Shown here: positions 20,499 through 30,043 of the stretch, piece by piece | Position numbering within the stretch: the first letter of the stretch is position 1 | Layout: the number at the start of each line of letters is the position of its first letter | DNA from: Hominenteromicrobium mulieris | GTDB taxonomy: Bacteria > Bacillota > Clostridia > Oscillospirales > Acutalibacteraceae | Assembly (NCBI RefSeq): GCF_020687165.1 | Contig: NZ_JAJEQC010000009.1 | Strand: one strand, 5' to 3' | DNA: 64,000 nt | Translations under genes and position numbers: made by a program | The notes under the pieces: generated by a model | Database searches by the model: none | Told to the model about the DNA's origin: nothing | Seen by the model: the letters and a program-made list of their open reading frames with translations, nothing else

Positions 20499-21159
20499 AA
20501 ATAGGAAGCCGAAGGAACACCTTTCCTGGTGGTATTTCCTTGCAAAGTACGTGATGCTGTTTTTCTTTAAAATTCTGCACCCGTACCGTATTATAGGCAG
20601 AGAGAACATGCCGCTTACCGGCAAGCTGCTCGTTTGCTCTAACCACGTGACGATGGGCGACCCGATTTACCTTGGCTGCGCAATACCGAAACGACAATTA
20701 CACTATATGGCGAAGACCGAGCTTTTTGAAAACAAGCTCATCGGCGGATTTTTGAAGAGTCTCGGCGCGTTCCCAATCTCCCGCGGCACGGGCGGGGCAC
20801 AGGGCATTCAGACGGCGATTGACCTTTTGGAGGAAGAAAAGGTCGTGTGCATGTTCCCGGAGGGTACGCGCTCGAAGACCGGCGAGCTTTTGAACCCGAA
20901 AATGGGTATGGTAATGCTGGCGTACAAGACGCACTGTACGATTTTGCCTGTGGCGATTGTGGGCGAGGGCGGCAAGCCCCCGAAGGTGTTTAAGAAAATG
21001 GTCATCAATATCGGCAAACCAATCCGGTTTGAGGACATGGGCCTGACCGAAGATTCCGGTATGATTTACCGCCGTGTTTCGCGCAATATTTTTGCCGAGG
21101 TGCAGAAGCTGCGCGAGGAAGGTCTCGATATTATGGAGAACAGGTGGAAGAAAGTATGA
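20491..21159 (+). CDS. plsC: 1-acyl-sn-glycerol-3-phosphate acyltransferase
   Basis: Membrane-associated acyltransferase that makes phosphatidic acid. The catalytic NHVTMGD (H52-x4-D57) and the glycerophosphate-binding FPEGTRSKTG are intact, and an amphipathic/TM segment lies at about 12-32. 222 aa. It overlaps cmk upstream and shares ATGA with ispH downstream, so translation is coupled through the run. Confidence 0.92.
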   Translation: MAENRKPKEHLSWWYFLAKYVMLFFFKILHPYRIIGRENMPLTGKLLVCSNHVTMGDPIYLGCAIPKRQLHYMAKTELFENKLIGGFLKSLGAFPISRGTGGAQGIQTAIDLLEEEKVVCMFPEGTRSKTGELLNPKMGMVMLAYKTHCTILPVAIVGEGGKPPKVFKKMVINIGKPIRFEDMGLTEDSGMIYRRVSRNIFAEVQKLREEGLDIMENRWKKV

Positions 21160-23090
21160 TCCGCGTGGCGAAAACAGCGGGATTCTGCTTTGGTGTGAAC
21201 CGCGCGGTGGAGACCGTTTACAAATTGCTTGACGAGGACAAAACCGTCTGCACGCTCGGGCCGATCATCCATAACCCGCAGCTTGTGGAGGAGCTCGGCC
21301 GCAAAGGCGTGCGCATTATAGATGCGCCCGAGGACGCGAAAGCGGGGGAGACGGTTGTCATCCGCTCTCACGGTGTACCGCCGGAGGTCATCGAAAAACT
21401 GAAAGTGCTCGGTGTCGATTACAAGGACGCGACGTGCCCGTATGTGCAGAAGATTCACCGCCTTGTTTCCGACGGAGAGCGCGAGGGCAGGCGCGTGATG
21501 CTGGCCGGCGATGCCAAACACCCGGAGGTGGAGGGCATACTCGGTTGCTGCAAAACGCCGTACCGTACCTTCAAAACGCGCGAAGAACTCGAAAATTTAT
21601 TCAAAAATGAGCCTGAACTTGCCGAAATGCCCCTTCTTTTCTGTGAACAGACCACTTTTAACGTAGAAGAATGGGAAAAATGTTTGGATTTCGTAAAAAA
21701 GGTATGTACAAACGCTTCAGTTTTTGATACAATATGTAAGGCTACAACAAATCGCCAGCGCGAAGCACGTGAGCTTTCGCGTGAAAGCGACCTGATGCTC
21801 GTTATCGGCGGGCGTCACAGCTCAAACACCGCGAAGCTCAAGGAGGTCTGTGAACCGTATGCGCAGACGTATCTCATTGAGACGGCGGCGGAGCTTGCAG
21901 CCCTGCCTGTAAAGGGCAAAATGAATATCGGCATAACTGCCGGTGCTTCAACACCGGCAAGCATAATAAAGGAGGTACTTGTTACCATGACAGACAAAAT
22001 TGAAACAAATGAGCTTAATTTTGAGGAGATGCTTGAGGAATCACTCAAGAGCTTAAATACAGACGAAAAGGTGCACGGTGTAGTTGTAAGCATTTCTCCC
22101 ACCGAAGTGTATGTTGACGTCGGTAGAAAGCAGGCCGGCTACATCCCGGCTAACGAGCTTAGCAACGATCCGAACGCGAAGCCGGAAGATCTTGTAAAGA
22201 TCGGCGACGAGATGGATCTGCTCATCATGAAGACGAACGATCAGGAAGGCACCATCATGCTCTCCAAGAAGCGCATCGATGCCATCAAGGGCTGGGAAGA
22301 CATTGCAGCGGCTATGGACGCTGAAGAAATCCTCACCGGCAAGGTTACAGAAGTTGTTAAGGGCGGCGTGATTGTTCTGTATAACGGCATCCGCGTCTTC
22401 ATCCCGGCTTCTCAGGCTGTAGCAAATCGCGGTGACGATCTTGAGGCTCTGAAGGGTCAGGACGTTCAGTTCCGCATCATCGAAGTCAACCGCCAGCGCC
22501 GCCGTGCGGTCGGTTCCATCCGTTCCGTGCTCCGCGAGCAGAGAAAGGCAGCACAGGCTAAGTTCTGGGAGTCTGTTGAAGAAGGTCAGGAGTTTACGGG
22601 TACCGTTAAGTCCCTCACGAACTTCGGCGCATTCGTTGACCTTGGCGGCGTGGACGGCATGATCCACATTTCCGAGCTCTCTTGGAACCGCATCAAGCAC
22701 CCGAGCGAAGTTGTCTCTGTCGGCGACACCGTTCAGGTTTATGTCAAGAGCCTTGACCGTGAGAACGGCAAGATCTCCCTTGGCTACAAGAAGAAGGAAG
22801 ACAATCCGTGGGAGATTCTCAAGAACGAGTATCCGGTTGGCACGGTTTGCGACGCTACCGTTGTCGGCATGACCACGTTCGGCGCATTTGCTAAGATTCT
22901 CCCGGGCATCGACGGTCTCATCCACATCTCTCAGATCGCGGACAGAAGAATCGAGAAGCCGCAGGACGTTCTGAAGGTTGGCGACGTTGTTAAGGTGAAG
23001 ATTACCGACATCGATTTCGACAAGAAGAGAGTTTCCCTCTCCATCCGTGCTCTGCTCGAAGACCAGGGCGAGGACGCTTCTGAGGAATAA
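21156..23090 (+). CDS. ispH: IspH fused to ribosomal protein S1 (bifunctional)
   Basis: The N-terminal part (about 1-280) is 4-hydroxy-3-methylbut-2-enyl diphosphate reductase, the last step of the MEP isoprenoid pathway. Its three [4Fe-4S] cysteines lie in GFCFGVNRA (C11), CPYVQKIH and ICKATTNRQ. The C-terminal 350 residues hold four S1 RNA-binding repeats (roughly 305-380, 392-462, 477-547 and 562-637); the last two are best conserved (LTNFGAFVDLGG, MTTFGAFAKI). An acidic linker (about 280-300) joins them. This fusion is known in Clostridia. ATG 21156 with aggtgga 7 nt upstream is preferred over GTG 21144. Confidence 0.93.
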   Translation: MIRVAKTAGFCFGVNRAVETVYKLLDEDKTVCTLGPIIHNPQLVEELGRKGVRIIDAPEDAKAGETVVIRSHGVPPEVIEKLKVLGVDYKDATCPYVQKIHRLVSDGEREGRRVMLAGDAKHPEVEGILGCCKTPYRTFKTREELENLFKNEPELAEMPLLFCEQTTFNVEEWEKCLDFVKKVCTNASVFDTICKATTNRQREARELSRESDLMLVIGGRHSSNTAKLKEVCEPYAQTYLIETAAELAALPVKGKMNIGITAGASTPASIIKEVLVTMTDKIETNELNFEEMLEESLKSLNTDEKVHGVVVSISPTEVYVDVGRKQAGYIPANELSNDPNAKPEDLVKIGDEMDLLIMKTNDQEGTIMLSKKRIDAIKGWEDIAAAMDAEEILTGKVTEVVKGGVIVLYNGIRVFIPASQAVANRGDDLEALKGQDVQFRIIEVNRQRRRAVGSIRSVLREQRKAAQAKFWESVEEGQEFTGTVKSLTNFGAFVDLGGVDGMIHISELSWNRIKHPSEVVSVGDTVQVYVKSLDRENGKISLGYKKKEDNPWEILKNEYPVGTVCDATVVGMTTFGAFAKILPGIDGLIHISQIADRRIEKPQDVLKVGDVVKVKITDIDFDKKRVSLSIRALLEDQGEDASEE

Positions 23091-23113
23091 TTTAAATCGT
23101 CAGGTGTAGATTT

Positions 23114-23140
23114 GCAGGGTGGTTCTTGCCACCCTGCTTT
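23114..23140 (+). terminator. Hairpin after ispH-rpsA
   Basis: 9-bp perfect GC-rich stem gcagggtgg (23114-23122) / ccaccctgc (23129-23137) followed by only three Ts. Probably a weak or partial terminator before secDF. Confidence 0.55.
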
Positions 23141-23206
23141 ACATGACGGACATTTTAAAAGTAAACGGATAAAACGGCGGTTTTATCCATTGGAGGAAAC
23201 AATTAG

Positions 23207-24616
23207 ATGAAGCGCGTGAAAAAACCTGTGTTTTTTATCATCGCGGCTCTGATCCTTGCGCTTACATACACATCGGTCTTCGGCGTTTACACGCAGAACG
23301 GTGACACGAAGAACACATGGATCAAGGGCGCCGGCGATATAAGATGGGGTATTGATATCCGCGGCGGCGTGGAAGCGACCTTCAGCCCGGCTGAAGGCGT
23401 GGAGGCGACCGCAGAGCAGCTTGAAGCGGCAAAGGCAATCATTGAGCTGCGTATGGTCTCGAAGAGCATTACGGACTACGAGATTTACACCGACGAAGCC
23501 AACGACAAGATCATTGTTCGTTTCCCGTGGAAGAGCGGCGAATCGGACTTTGACCCGGAGAAGGCGATTGAAGAAATTTCTGCAACGGCGCTGCTGACAT
23601 TCCGCGAAGGTAAGTCCTACGAGACTCAGACGGTAGACGGCGAGGGCAACCCGGTTTACCAGACACCGACGGGTACAACGGCGGAAAACATCATTCTGGA
23701 AGGCAGCGATGTAACGGAGGCAAAGCCGGTCATGCAGGAGAATTCCACCTCCGGCAGCTATGATTATGCGATTTCCCTGACGCTTTCCGATGAGGGCGCA
23801 AAGAAGTTTGCGGAAGCGACCGAACGCCTGAAGGGCAAGACAATCTCCATCTGGATGGATGACATTATGATTTCTTACCCGACCGTTAACGCGGTAATCA
23901 CAGACGGCAAGGCTTCTATTACCGGTAACTTTACGGCAGCTACAGCTTCCGAGCTTGCCGCGAAGATTCAGGGCGGCGCGCTGCCGTTTGCTTTGCAGAC
24001 CTCGAACTTCAGCACCGTGAACCCGACGCTCGGCATGAAGTCTCTGGATGCCATGGTCATGGCCGGCGTAATCGCTTTTGCGCTCATCGCGGTCTTTATG
24101 ATCATCATCTTTAAGATTCCGGGCTTTGCGGCTGTGCTGACGCTTGTGGGTCAGCTTGCAATCACCTTTGCGGCGATTTCCGGCTACTTCCCGTTTGTGA
24201 ACAGCTTTACAATGACTCTGCCGGGTCTTGCGGGTATTATCCTTTCCATCGGCGTGGGCGTGGATGCGAACATTATCACCGCGAGCCGTATTAAGGAAGA
24301 ACTCGGCACCGGCAAAACGCTGGACGGCGCCATTCAGAAGGGCTGCTCCAACAGCCTTTGGTCGATCATCGACGGCAACATCACGATTTTGATCGTTGCC
24401 ATCATGCTCATCGGCGTGTTCGGTCCGTCTAACATTCTCTCTAAGATTTTCGGCGAATCCACGACCGGTGCGATCTACTCCTTCGGCTACACTTTGCTCG
24501 TCGGCGTAATCGGCAACTTCATCATGGGCGTGTTCTGCTCTCGTCTGATGATCAAATCGCTTTCCGGCTTCAAGCCGCTCCGTAAGAAATGGCTGTTTGG
24601 AGGTGCGGATAAGTAA
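23207..24616 (+). CDS. secD: Protein translocase subunit SecD
   Basis: RND-type membrane protein that uses the proton or sodium gradient to help pull exported proteins through SecYEG. TM1 is at about 8-28, followed by the large extracytoplasmic P1 domain (about 35-275) with the DIRGGVEATF motif. Five more TM helices follow, containing LPGLAGIILSIGVGVDANI and the partner-facing ASRIKEELGTGKT. 469 aa. RBS ggagg before ATG 23207. Its stop shares one base with the secF ATG (TAATG). Confidence 0.96.
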   Translation: MKRVKKPVFFIIAALILALTYTSVFGVYTQNGDTKNTWIKGAGDIRWGIDIRGGVEATFSPAEGVEATAEQLEAAKAIIELRMVSKSITDYEIYTDEANDKIIVRFPWKSGESDFDPEKAIEEISATALLTFREGKSYETQTVDGEGNPVYQTPTGTTAENIILEGSDVTEAKPVMQENSTSGSYDYAISLTLSDEGAKKFAEATERLKGKTISIWMDDIMISYPTVNAVITDGKASITGNFTAATASELAAKIQGGALPFALQTSNFSTVNPTLGMKSLDAMVMAGVIAFALIAVFMIIIFKIPGFAAVLTLVGQLAITFAAISGYFPFVNSFTMTLPGLAGIILSIGVGVDANIITASRIKEELGTGKTLDGAIQKGCSNSLWSIIDGNITILIVAIMLIGVFGPSNILSKIFGESTTGAIYSFGYTLLVGVIGNFIMGVFCSRLMIKSLSGFKPLRKKWLFGGADK

Positions 24617-25554
24617 TGAAAAAGTTTGATTTTGATTTCTATAAGAACAGAAAAATTCTGTTCGGCATCTCGATTGGCTTGATGGTCATCGGCTTGATTT
24701 TCAATTTCATTCGTGGCACGAAGATGGACATTCAGTTCGTCGGCGGTGCGATGATTAAGTATTCCGTAGACGGCGAAGTTGATACGGATGAAATCGCGTC
24801 CCTCGTAAAAGAAGAGACCGGCCGCGACGTTTCCGTTGCATTGAGCAAGACGTTCGGCACGGACGCGAACCAAGTGACGCTGTCCTTTGCGGGCAACGAA
24901 GCTGTGACGCTCGATGAACAGCAGGCAATCGCGCAGTCCCTATCCGACGCGTATGCCGACCGCACGTTCAACGTGGTGGAATCGAGCTCTGTTGACCCGA
25001 CCATGGGCGCGAAGTTCTTCCAGAAGTGCCTTGTTTGCCTGCTCATCACGTTTGTGATTTTGCTTGTGTACATTGCACTGCGCTTTAAGAAGATCGGCGG
25101 TCTTTCCGCCGGCGTTACGGCGCTCATCGCACTTGTGCATGACGTGCTGCTTGTGTACTTCTCGTTTGTGATTTTCGGTTTCTCCATCAACGATATTTTC
25201 ATCGCGGTCATTTTGACGATCCTCGGCTACTCGCTGAACGATACCATCGTTATTTACGACCGTATCCGTGAGAACCGCAAGCTCTCTCCGACGAAGAGCC
25301 CGGACGCGCTGCCGGGTATCGTCAACAAGAGCCTGAACCAGACGATGACACGTTCTATTCTGACGTCTCTCACCACCTTCATGGCGCTGCTCGTAATCTA
25401 CATTGTCGCGACGGTTTACGGCATCAGCTCTGTTCAGAGCTTTGCACTGCCGATGATGGTCGGTACGATCGTCGGTTGCTATTCCTCTCTGTGCATTGCG
25501 GCTCCGCTTTACACCATGTGGGCTGTGCATAAGGGCGAGAAGAGCAAAAAGTAA
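24616..25554 (+). CDS. secF: Protein translocase subunit SecF
   Basis: Partner of SecD. TM1 is at about 14-34, a short P1-like domain contains FVGGAMIKY, then five TM helices carry the SecF signature LGYSLNDTIVIYDRIREN. 312 aa. It is translationally coupled to secD and followed by a strong terminator. Confidence 0.96.
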   Translation: MKKFDFDFYKNRKILFGISIGLMVIGLIFNFIRGTKMDIQFVGGAMIKYSVDGEVDTDEIASLVKEETGRDVSVALSKTFGTDANQVTLSFAGNEAVTLDEQQAIAQSLSDAYADRTFNVVESSSVDPTMGAKFFQKCLVCLLITFVILLVYIALRFKKIGGLSAGVTALIALVHDVLLVYFSFVIFGFSINDIFIAVILTILGYSLNDTIVIYDRIRENRKLSPTKSPDALPGIVNKSLNQTMTRSILTSLTTFMALLVIYIVATVYGISSVQSFALPMMVGTIVGCYSSLCIAAPLYTMWAVHKGEKSKK

Positions 25555-25602
25555 TTTGCCAAAGCGAATTGCTTCGAGTAATTTTTAATAGTTGCTAAAT
25601 GA

Positions 25603-25638
25603 AATTCCCGGAAAGCTGCGTGCTCTCCGGGAATTTTT
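25603..25638 (+). terminator. Terminator of secDF
   Basis: 10-bp stem aattcccgga (25603-25612) / tccgggaatt (25626-25635) running into a T5 tract. Confidence 0.85.
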
Positions 25639-25698
25639 GCATATAGCATATTTTGGGTGCAGGGGATAAGCGAGTAAGCGATAAAAATCCGCAAAAGA

Positions 25699-25737
25699 AA
25701 AACCGGGTGAGCTGCCGTGCGGTGCTTACCCGGTTTT
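25699..25737 (-). terminator. Terminator of the minus-strand XRE gene
   Basis: 10-bp stem aaaaccgggt (25699-25708) / acccggtttt (25728-25737), just after the XRE stop, with a T-rich tract on the minus strand beyond it. Confidence 0.7.
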
Positions 25738-25740
25738 GGT

Positions 25741-25998
25741 TTAGAGTTGCTGAGATTCTCCGGTGAGGAGCCAGAAGACGTCTACGTCTAAAATTTCGGC
25801 GAAGGCTAAAAGCTCAATATCGGTGACGGTGCGGAGCTGACCCTCTAACTTTGAGAGGGCAGAGGCGTTGATATCCACGCCGCGCACCTGCAGCTGCGCG
25901 AGCAGCTCTTTTTGCTTCATGCCACGATTGCGGCGAATGCTCTCAATACGTGCGCCGACTAAGTTTTTGTCTCCAAGTGGTTTTTTACGGATGCGCAT
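25741..25998 (-). CDS. Small XRE-family HTH regulator
   Basis: 85 residues with one Cro/CI-type HTH (about 12-68: ARIESIRRNRGMKQKELLAQ, then a helix ending in ALSKLEGQ). The form, with an extended VRGVDINASALSKLE, is the type found in Clostridia antitoxin-like or Xre regulators. ATG 25998 is used; an in-frame codon at 26049 would include the -10 box. It lies in tandem behind the AraC-type gene but has its own consensus promoter. Target unknown. Confidence 0.8.
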   Translation of the reverse strand: MRIRKKPLGDKNLVGARIESIRRNRGMKQKELLAQLQVRGVDINASALSKLEGQLRTVTDIELLAFAEILDVDVFWLLTGESQQL

Positions 25999-26028
25999 TT
26001 GCTCGCCGCCTTTCAATGTTCTATACAC

Positions 26029-26057
26029 ATTATAAGCGTAAATGCACAAAAAATCAA
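26029..26057 (-). promoter_or_regulatory. Promoter of the small XRE gene
   Basis: Minus strand TTGATT (26057-26052), 17-bp spacer, perfect TATAAT (26034-26029), about 30 nt before the ATG. Confidence 0.7.
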
Positions 26058-26125
26058 TTCGTTTTCCGAAAAATTATGAAAATCAACTGCTAACAATTCG
26101 CGAACGGTCCGTAAAACCGGGTGAA

Positions 26126-28474
26126 TTACTCTGTGGTTTCGTCCTGTTCTTCGGATTTTGTATCTTCCGCTTCGCCGGAACGCGTGCGGCGGTAGGCGAG
26201 CGGTGTCATGCCATACTTTTTCTTGAAGATAGAATAGAAGTAGTTCGTGTTCACAATGCCGATGGCTTCGCTGATTTGGTTGATGGGCAGCTTAGTCTCA
26301 CGCAGAAGCTGCTCGGCCTTTTTCATGCGGGTGTTGCTGAGGTAATCACTGAACGAATAGCCGATCTGCGTGGCGAAAATTTTGCCGAAGTAGGCGGAGG
26401 AAAGGCCTGCCATGCCGGCGAGCATTTTCAGGGAAAGGTCCGGATTTGCGTAGTTTTTGTCGATGTATTCCTTTGCGGCATCGGCGGCAAGCTCGTTGCC
26501 GTATTTGCGGTTGATGCTTTGATGATGTGCCAAAATGGTGATGAACTCCATGCAGCGCTTGCGCAGCATATAGACGTTCGGTAGCTGACGGTCAATTTTA
26601 TTCAGTTTATCCATCAAGATGGGATAAGCGGTGTCGTCATCCGTGAAAGTGGTGGAGAAATCGTCGAGCAGCGACATCATGACGTGATTGAAATACGCAA
26701 CGGCTGTATTGAAGCTGACGTTTGACATGTAGGAAAGCGCGAGATCGAACTCATGCGAGCAGGCATCGAGGTCATTTGCGCGGATGTGCTCGGCAAGCTT
26801 CATATGGAGCTTGTTGTGGTATGAGTTGAGATTGATATTCTGGCCGGTCTCATAGGCGAAGAAAATTTTGCCCTGATTACGGATGGCGGAATATTCCAGT
26901 GCGATGTTCGTCGCCTCATAGCAGAGGTTGATATTGACGGCTGTCTCCACGATGGTGCCGATGCAGACGGTGGTGTTCATGGCAAACTCGCGCTGCATGA
27001 CCTCGCACACGCGCTCAAGCTCCGGCACAAGCTTTTCCGGGTAGGCGTTCTTTTGCAGGGGGAGCAACATCACGAGAAAGTTGTGCGAATTGCGGTACGG
27101 TACGACACTGCCGAACTGCCCCAAAACTTCGGTGGCGAGGTTTTCGAGAGCGTAGCTGTAAATGAAATAGTTTGGGTCATCCGGGCCGAAGCGCAACTCT
27201 TTGGAGGCTGCACTGATAATGACGATGGTGTAATACGGCGCGGTGAGGTCGATGCCGTAGCTTTGGTATACTTCGATGTAATTCGGAATCTGTCCATACT
27301 CGCCGTGCATAAGTCGCTGAATGTTGCGCTTTTTGGAATCGGAATAGGAGGAGATGAGGCCTTGCTCCAGCTTATCGGCTTTCATGTACATATCGGAAAA
27401 GGCCTTGCTGAGCTGGTCGAGCTCATCGCCGGCATGGTCGTTCGACGGCTTTTTGACGTAGTTGCTGTAGAGCACTTCGATTGGCGCAGAGAGCTTTGCA
27501 CTGGTGCGGAACGAGATGAACATGCCGACGCAGAGCACAAGAATACCGGCGAGTAACGTGATGATGGCGAGCTGGGGGAGACCGCTGTAAATATTCGAGT
27601 ACGGCACAATATTGAAGATCGTAAAGCCGGAGGAAGACGCCTTGGCGTAGGTGACGAGCGCTTCGGTATGGTCAGCGCAGGTGTAGGAGAAGGAGCCGGA
27701 ATTGTCGGTCAGCTCCGGGAAATCCTCCACGGAGACAATAGTATTGTCGGGTTTTGCATGCGTAAAGGTTTCTGAATCACCTTCAGCGATATTGGTGGAG
27801 AAAACCTCGCCGTAACGGTTCAAAAGCAGGACTTGCTGAAAGCCGTTCGAGGTGCGCAGGTTCGATATGGAATCGTTGAAATAATCTTCGTCCACGTCTA
27901 CGATGATGAGGTCGGGCGAGCCGCCTTTGCGTAGCTGTACGCGGAAGACGAAGGAATAGACATAACGGGTCTTGAGCTGCTGTGTGGCGTAGTTTGCACC
28001 GATCATGCGCAGAAGGCAGGTATCGGCGCCGGGATTATCGGGCAATCTACGATAATAGTATGCAATATCGTCATCCGTGAGAAAATCTGCCGTAGAGCTG
28101 GAGACGAAACGATTGGAGGCAGAGTTATAAAGGCTAACATAGCGCGTATAGCTCTGCGCCGTTTGGATTTCGCGCAACTTGATGCCTGCATCGGCTTCGA
28201 TGAGTCGGTTGAAGGTATTGGAGGAGAGGCAACGGTTCGTATTGCTGTTCTGTAAAATTTGATTATTAACGGAGCGCATTTGGCTGTAGAGCATGTCCGT
28301 CATCTGACAGACCTGCTCCAACTGATGCACAGAATAGGTGCGCGCAGAGCTGATCTGCAAATTTGCGTAGATGGTGAAAATTAAAAGCGTGACGAGTATA
28401 ACGGCTATGGCCACCACGCAGAAAATGCTGAAAAGGTACCGGTTGAACAGCCGGGTTTTTACTTTTTTAAACAA
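26126..28474 (-). CDS. Membrane-bound AraC-family transcriptional regulator
   Basis: Single-chain sensor/regulator. TM1 is near 12-35, then an extracytoplasmic sensory region of about 260 residues, TM2 (about 290-312, IITLLAGILVLCVGMFI), a cytoplasmic linker, and a C-terminal double AraC HTH (last ~110 residues, ending KKYGMTPLAYRR). The TTG at 28474 is proposed as start because ggag lies 9 nt upstream; a GTG 39 nt earlier is in frame but lacks an RBS. It diverges from a sugar ABC transporter operon, which it most likely controls, as such proteins do for LplB/YtcP-type transporters. Confidence 0.88.
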   Translation of the reverse strand: MFKKVKTRLFNRYLFSIFCVVAIAVILVTLLIFTIYANLQISSARTYSVHQLEQVCQMTDMLYSQMRSVNNQILQNSNTNRCLSSNTFNRLIEADAGIKLREIQTAQSYTRYVSLYNSASNRFVSSSTADFLTDDDIAYYYRRLPDNPGADTCLLRMIGANYATQQLKTRYVYSFVFRVQLRKGGSPDLIIVDVDEDYFNDSISNLRTSNGFQQVLLLNRYGEVFSTNIAEGDSETFTHAKPDNTIVSVEDFPELTDNSGSFSYTCADHTEALVTYAKASSSGFTIFNIVPYSNIYSGLPQLAIITLLAGILVLCVGMFISFRTSAKLSAPIEVLYSNYVKKPSNDHAGDELDQLSKAFSDMYMKADKLEQGLISSYSDSKKRNIQRLMHGEYGQIPNYIEVYQSYGIDLTAPYYTIVIISAASKELRFGPDDPNYFIYSYALENLATEVLGQFGSVVPYRNSHNFLVMLLPLQKNAYPEKLVPELERVCEVMQREFAMNTTVCIGTIVETAVNINLCYEATNIALEYSAIRNQGKIFFAYETGQNINLNSYHNKLHMKLAEHIRANDLDACSHEFDLALSYMSNVSFNTAVAYFNHVMMSLLDDFSTTFTDDDTAYPILMDKLNKIDRQLPNVYMLRKRCMEFITILAHHQSINRKYGNELAADAAKEYIDKNYANPDLSLKMLAGMAGLSSAYFGKIFATQIGYSFSDYLSNTRMKKAEQLLRETKLPINQISEAIGIVNTNYFYSIFKKKYGMTPLAYRRTRSGEAEDTKSEEQDETTE

Positions 28475-29082
28475 AATACAACACTCCAAATACAAAAAGA
28501 GAACGAAAAACACGATTTAGATTTCGTATAACTCTATGATAACGGATTTCGGCATTAAACGCAAGCGAAAAATCAGATTATTGATTCAAATCGTAAAAAA
28601 CCGTAGTTTCATATCACGAAAAGCCGAAAAAAGTGATTTGATTCTCAAAAAATGGAGAAAAGCGAAATTTGTGAAGTGCCTTAAAACTGCCAAAATACAA
28701 AGTTGTTTTGAAATTTTGGAGTTTATCGCAAAAAGAATACTTTACAAATCGTTCACAGCGTGTTAAAGTTTGTTCATCGAAAACAAACAAGCGGTTTGCA
28801 AAAACGGTATCTCTGCACGGGGCAGAGGTTCCGGGAAGACCCATGAGGGAGGGCGCCCGGTGCGCTGTGATTGCAAAACGACACGCTTTGGCAAACACCA
28901 AGTTTTGTCGGCACTTTGTTTTCAGCAGGAATAGCGATATTCCGGGTTCGCATTTGCAGAGTCAATATATAAATATAAAGCAAATAAGCTTTACTTTATA
29001 TGTGCGGCTGTGCAGAGGTGAACAAAACTCTTCCTTATATTATATAGAAGAGACACATTATTCGGAGAGGATGATCGCAAAC
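28475..29082. other. 608-bp divergent control region
   Basis: No gene seen. The half near the AraC-type gene (28500-28780) is very AT-rich, with repeated cgaaa/tttcg-type segments. A GC-rich block (about 28795-28925) follows, containing the hairpin ctctgc-acggg-gcagag at 28811-28827. The last part is AT-rich again before the permease RBS (ggagagg 29064-29070). The permease frame happens to be open back to 28708, but composition and lack of an RBS argue that this is not coding. Confidence 0.6.
28741..28769 (+). promoter_or_regulatory. Candidate promoter of the sugar ABC operon
   Basis: TTTACA (28741-28746), 17-bp spacer, TAAAGT (28764-28769). This would give a leader of about 310 nt that includes the GC-rich block. 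A second start nearer the gene cannot be excluded. Confidence 0.45.
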
Positions 29083-30021
29083 ATGAGTAAGGCGTCAGCT
29101 TTGGTTGATGTCAGCAAGAAGAGAGTGAATCCTTTTAAAGAGCTGTGGACAAACAAGTTTTTGTACCTGCTTGCGCTGCCCGCGGTCGTTTACACTTTCA
29201 TCTTTTCTTATTTGACACTGCCGTACATCGTAATTGCATTTGAGAAGTTCAACTACAAGACGGGTGTTTTTAGCCCGTTTGTCGGTCTGAAAAACTTCGA
29301 ATACTTCTTCAAGTCCAGCTGGGCGTGGACCGTTACGCGCAACACGCTCGTCATCAACATCCTGTTCCTCATCGTCGGTACGGTTTGCTCCGTTGTTTTG
29401 GCAATCGTTCTTAATGAGGTCAAGGCGAAGAAGTTCCTTAAGGTTTCTCAGTCCATGATGCTTTTCCCGTACTTTATTTCCTGGGTTATCGTAAGCTACA
29501 TGCTGCAGGGTATCCTTGGTACAGAGACGGGCCTGCTCAACAATCTGATGGGTACGCGCATCAATTATTATTCTACCCCCGGCTACTGGTACCCGATTCT
29601 TCTGATTCTCAACATTTGGAAGAACACGGGCTACAACACGATCGTTTACCTCGCAGCGATCACCGGCATTGACGAAGGCCTTTACGAAGCAGCTTATATC
29701 GACGGCGCTACGCGCTTTAAGCGTATCATTTACATCACGATCCCGCTGCTTGCGCCGACCATCTGCATCATGACCCTGATGTCTGTCGGCCGCATCTTCT
29801 ACGGCGACTTCGGTATGCTGTATGCGATCATCCGCGACAACAGCTCGTTGATGCCGATTGCAGAAGTTATTGATACATACGTTTACCGTACATTTAAGAA
29901 CACAGGTGATCCGAGCCTTTCCATGGCTATCGGTCTCTATCAGTCCATCGTCGGCTTCATTCTGGTCTTCACAGCAAACTGGATCGTCAGAAGAAAGTTC
30001 CCGGATGGCGCACTGTTCTGA
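29083..30021 (+). CDS. Carbohydrate ABC transporter permease (LplB/YtcP type), first subunit
   Basis: 312 residues with six TM helices (first about 18-40). The cytoplasmic EAA loop EAAYIDGATRFKRIIYITIP contacts the ATPase. The family (LplB) takes up oligosaccharides, often plant or host-glycan derived. ATG 29083 is chosen (ggagagg ends 12 nt upstream); an in-frame ATG at 29071 abuts the RBS. No ATPase gene is in the locus, so a shared MsmK-type ATPase elsewhere must power it. Confidence 0.9.
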   Translation: MSKASALVDVSKKRVNPFKELWTNKFLYLLALPAVVYTFIFSYLTLPYIVIAFEKFNYKTGVFSPFVGLKNFEYFFKSSWAWTVTRNTLVINILFLIVGTVCSVVLAIVLNEVKAKKFLKVSQSMMLFPYFISWVIVSYMLQGILGTETGLLNNLMGTRINYYSTPGYWYPILLILNIWKNTGYNTIVYLAAITGIDEGLYEAAYIDGATRFKRIIYITIPLLAPTICIMTLMSVGRIFYGDFGMLYAIIRDNSSLMPIAEVIDTYVYRTFKNTGDPSLSMAIGLYQSIVGFILVFTANWIVRRKFPDGALF

Positions 30022-30043
30022 TACAGGGAAAGGAGACAAGCTC

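Noticed and set aside
26126..28474. Two-component histidine kinase divergent from the transporter
   Set aside because: The protein has a sensor-like N-terminus and TM pair but ends in an AraC HTH, with no H-box or ATPase motifs.
28708..29082. In-frame upstream extension of the first permease gene
   Set aside because: The 125 extra codons are Ser/Arg/Lys-rich with no features, cross the promoter candidate, and the good RBS and the permease homology begin at 29083.
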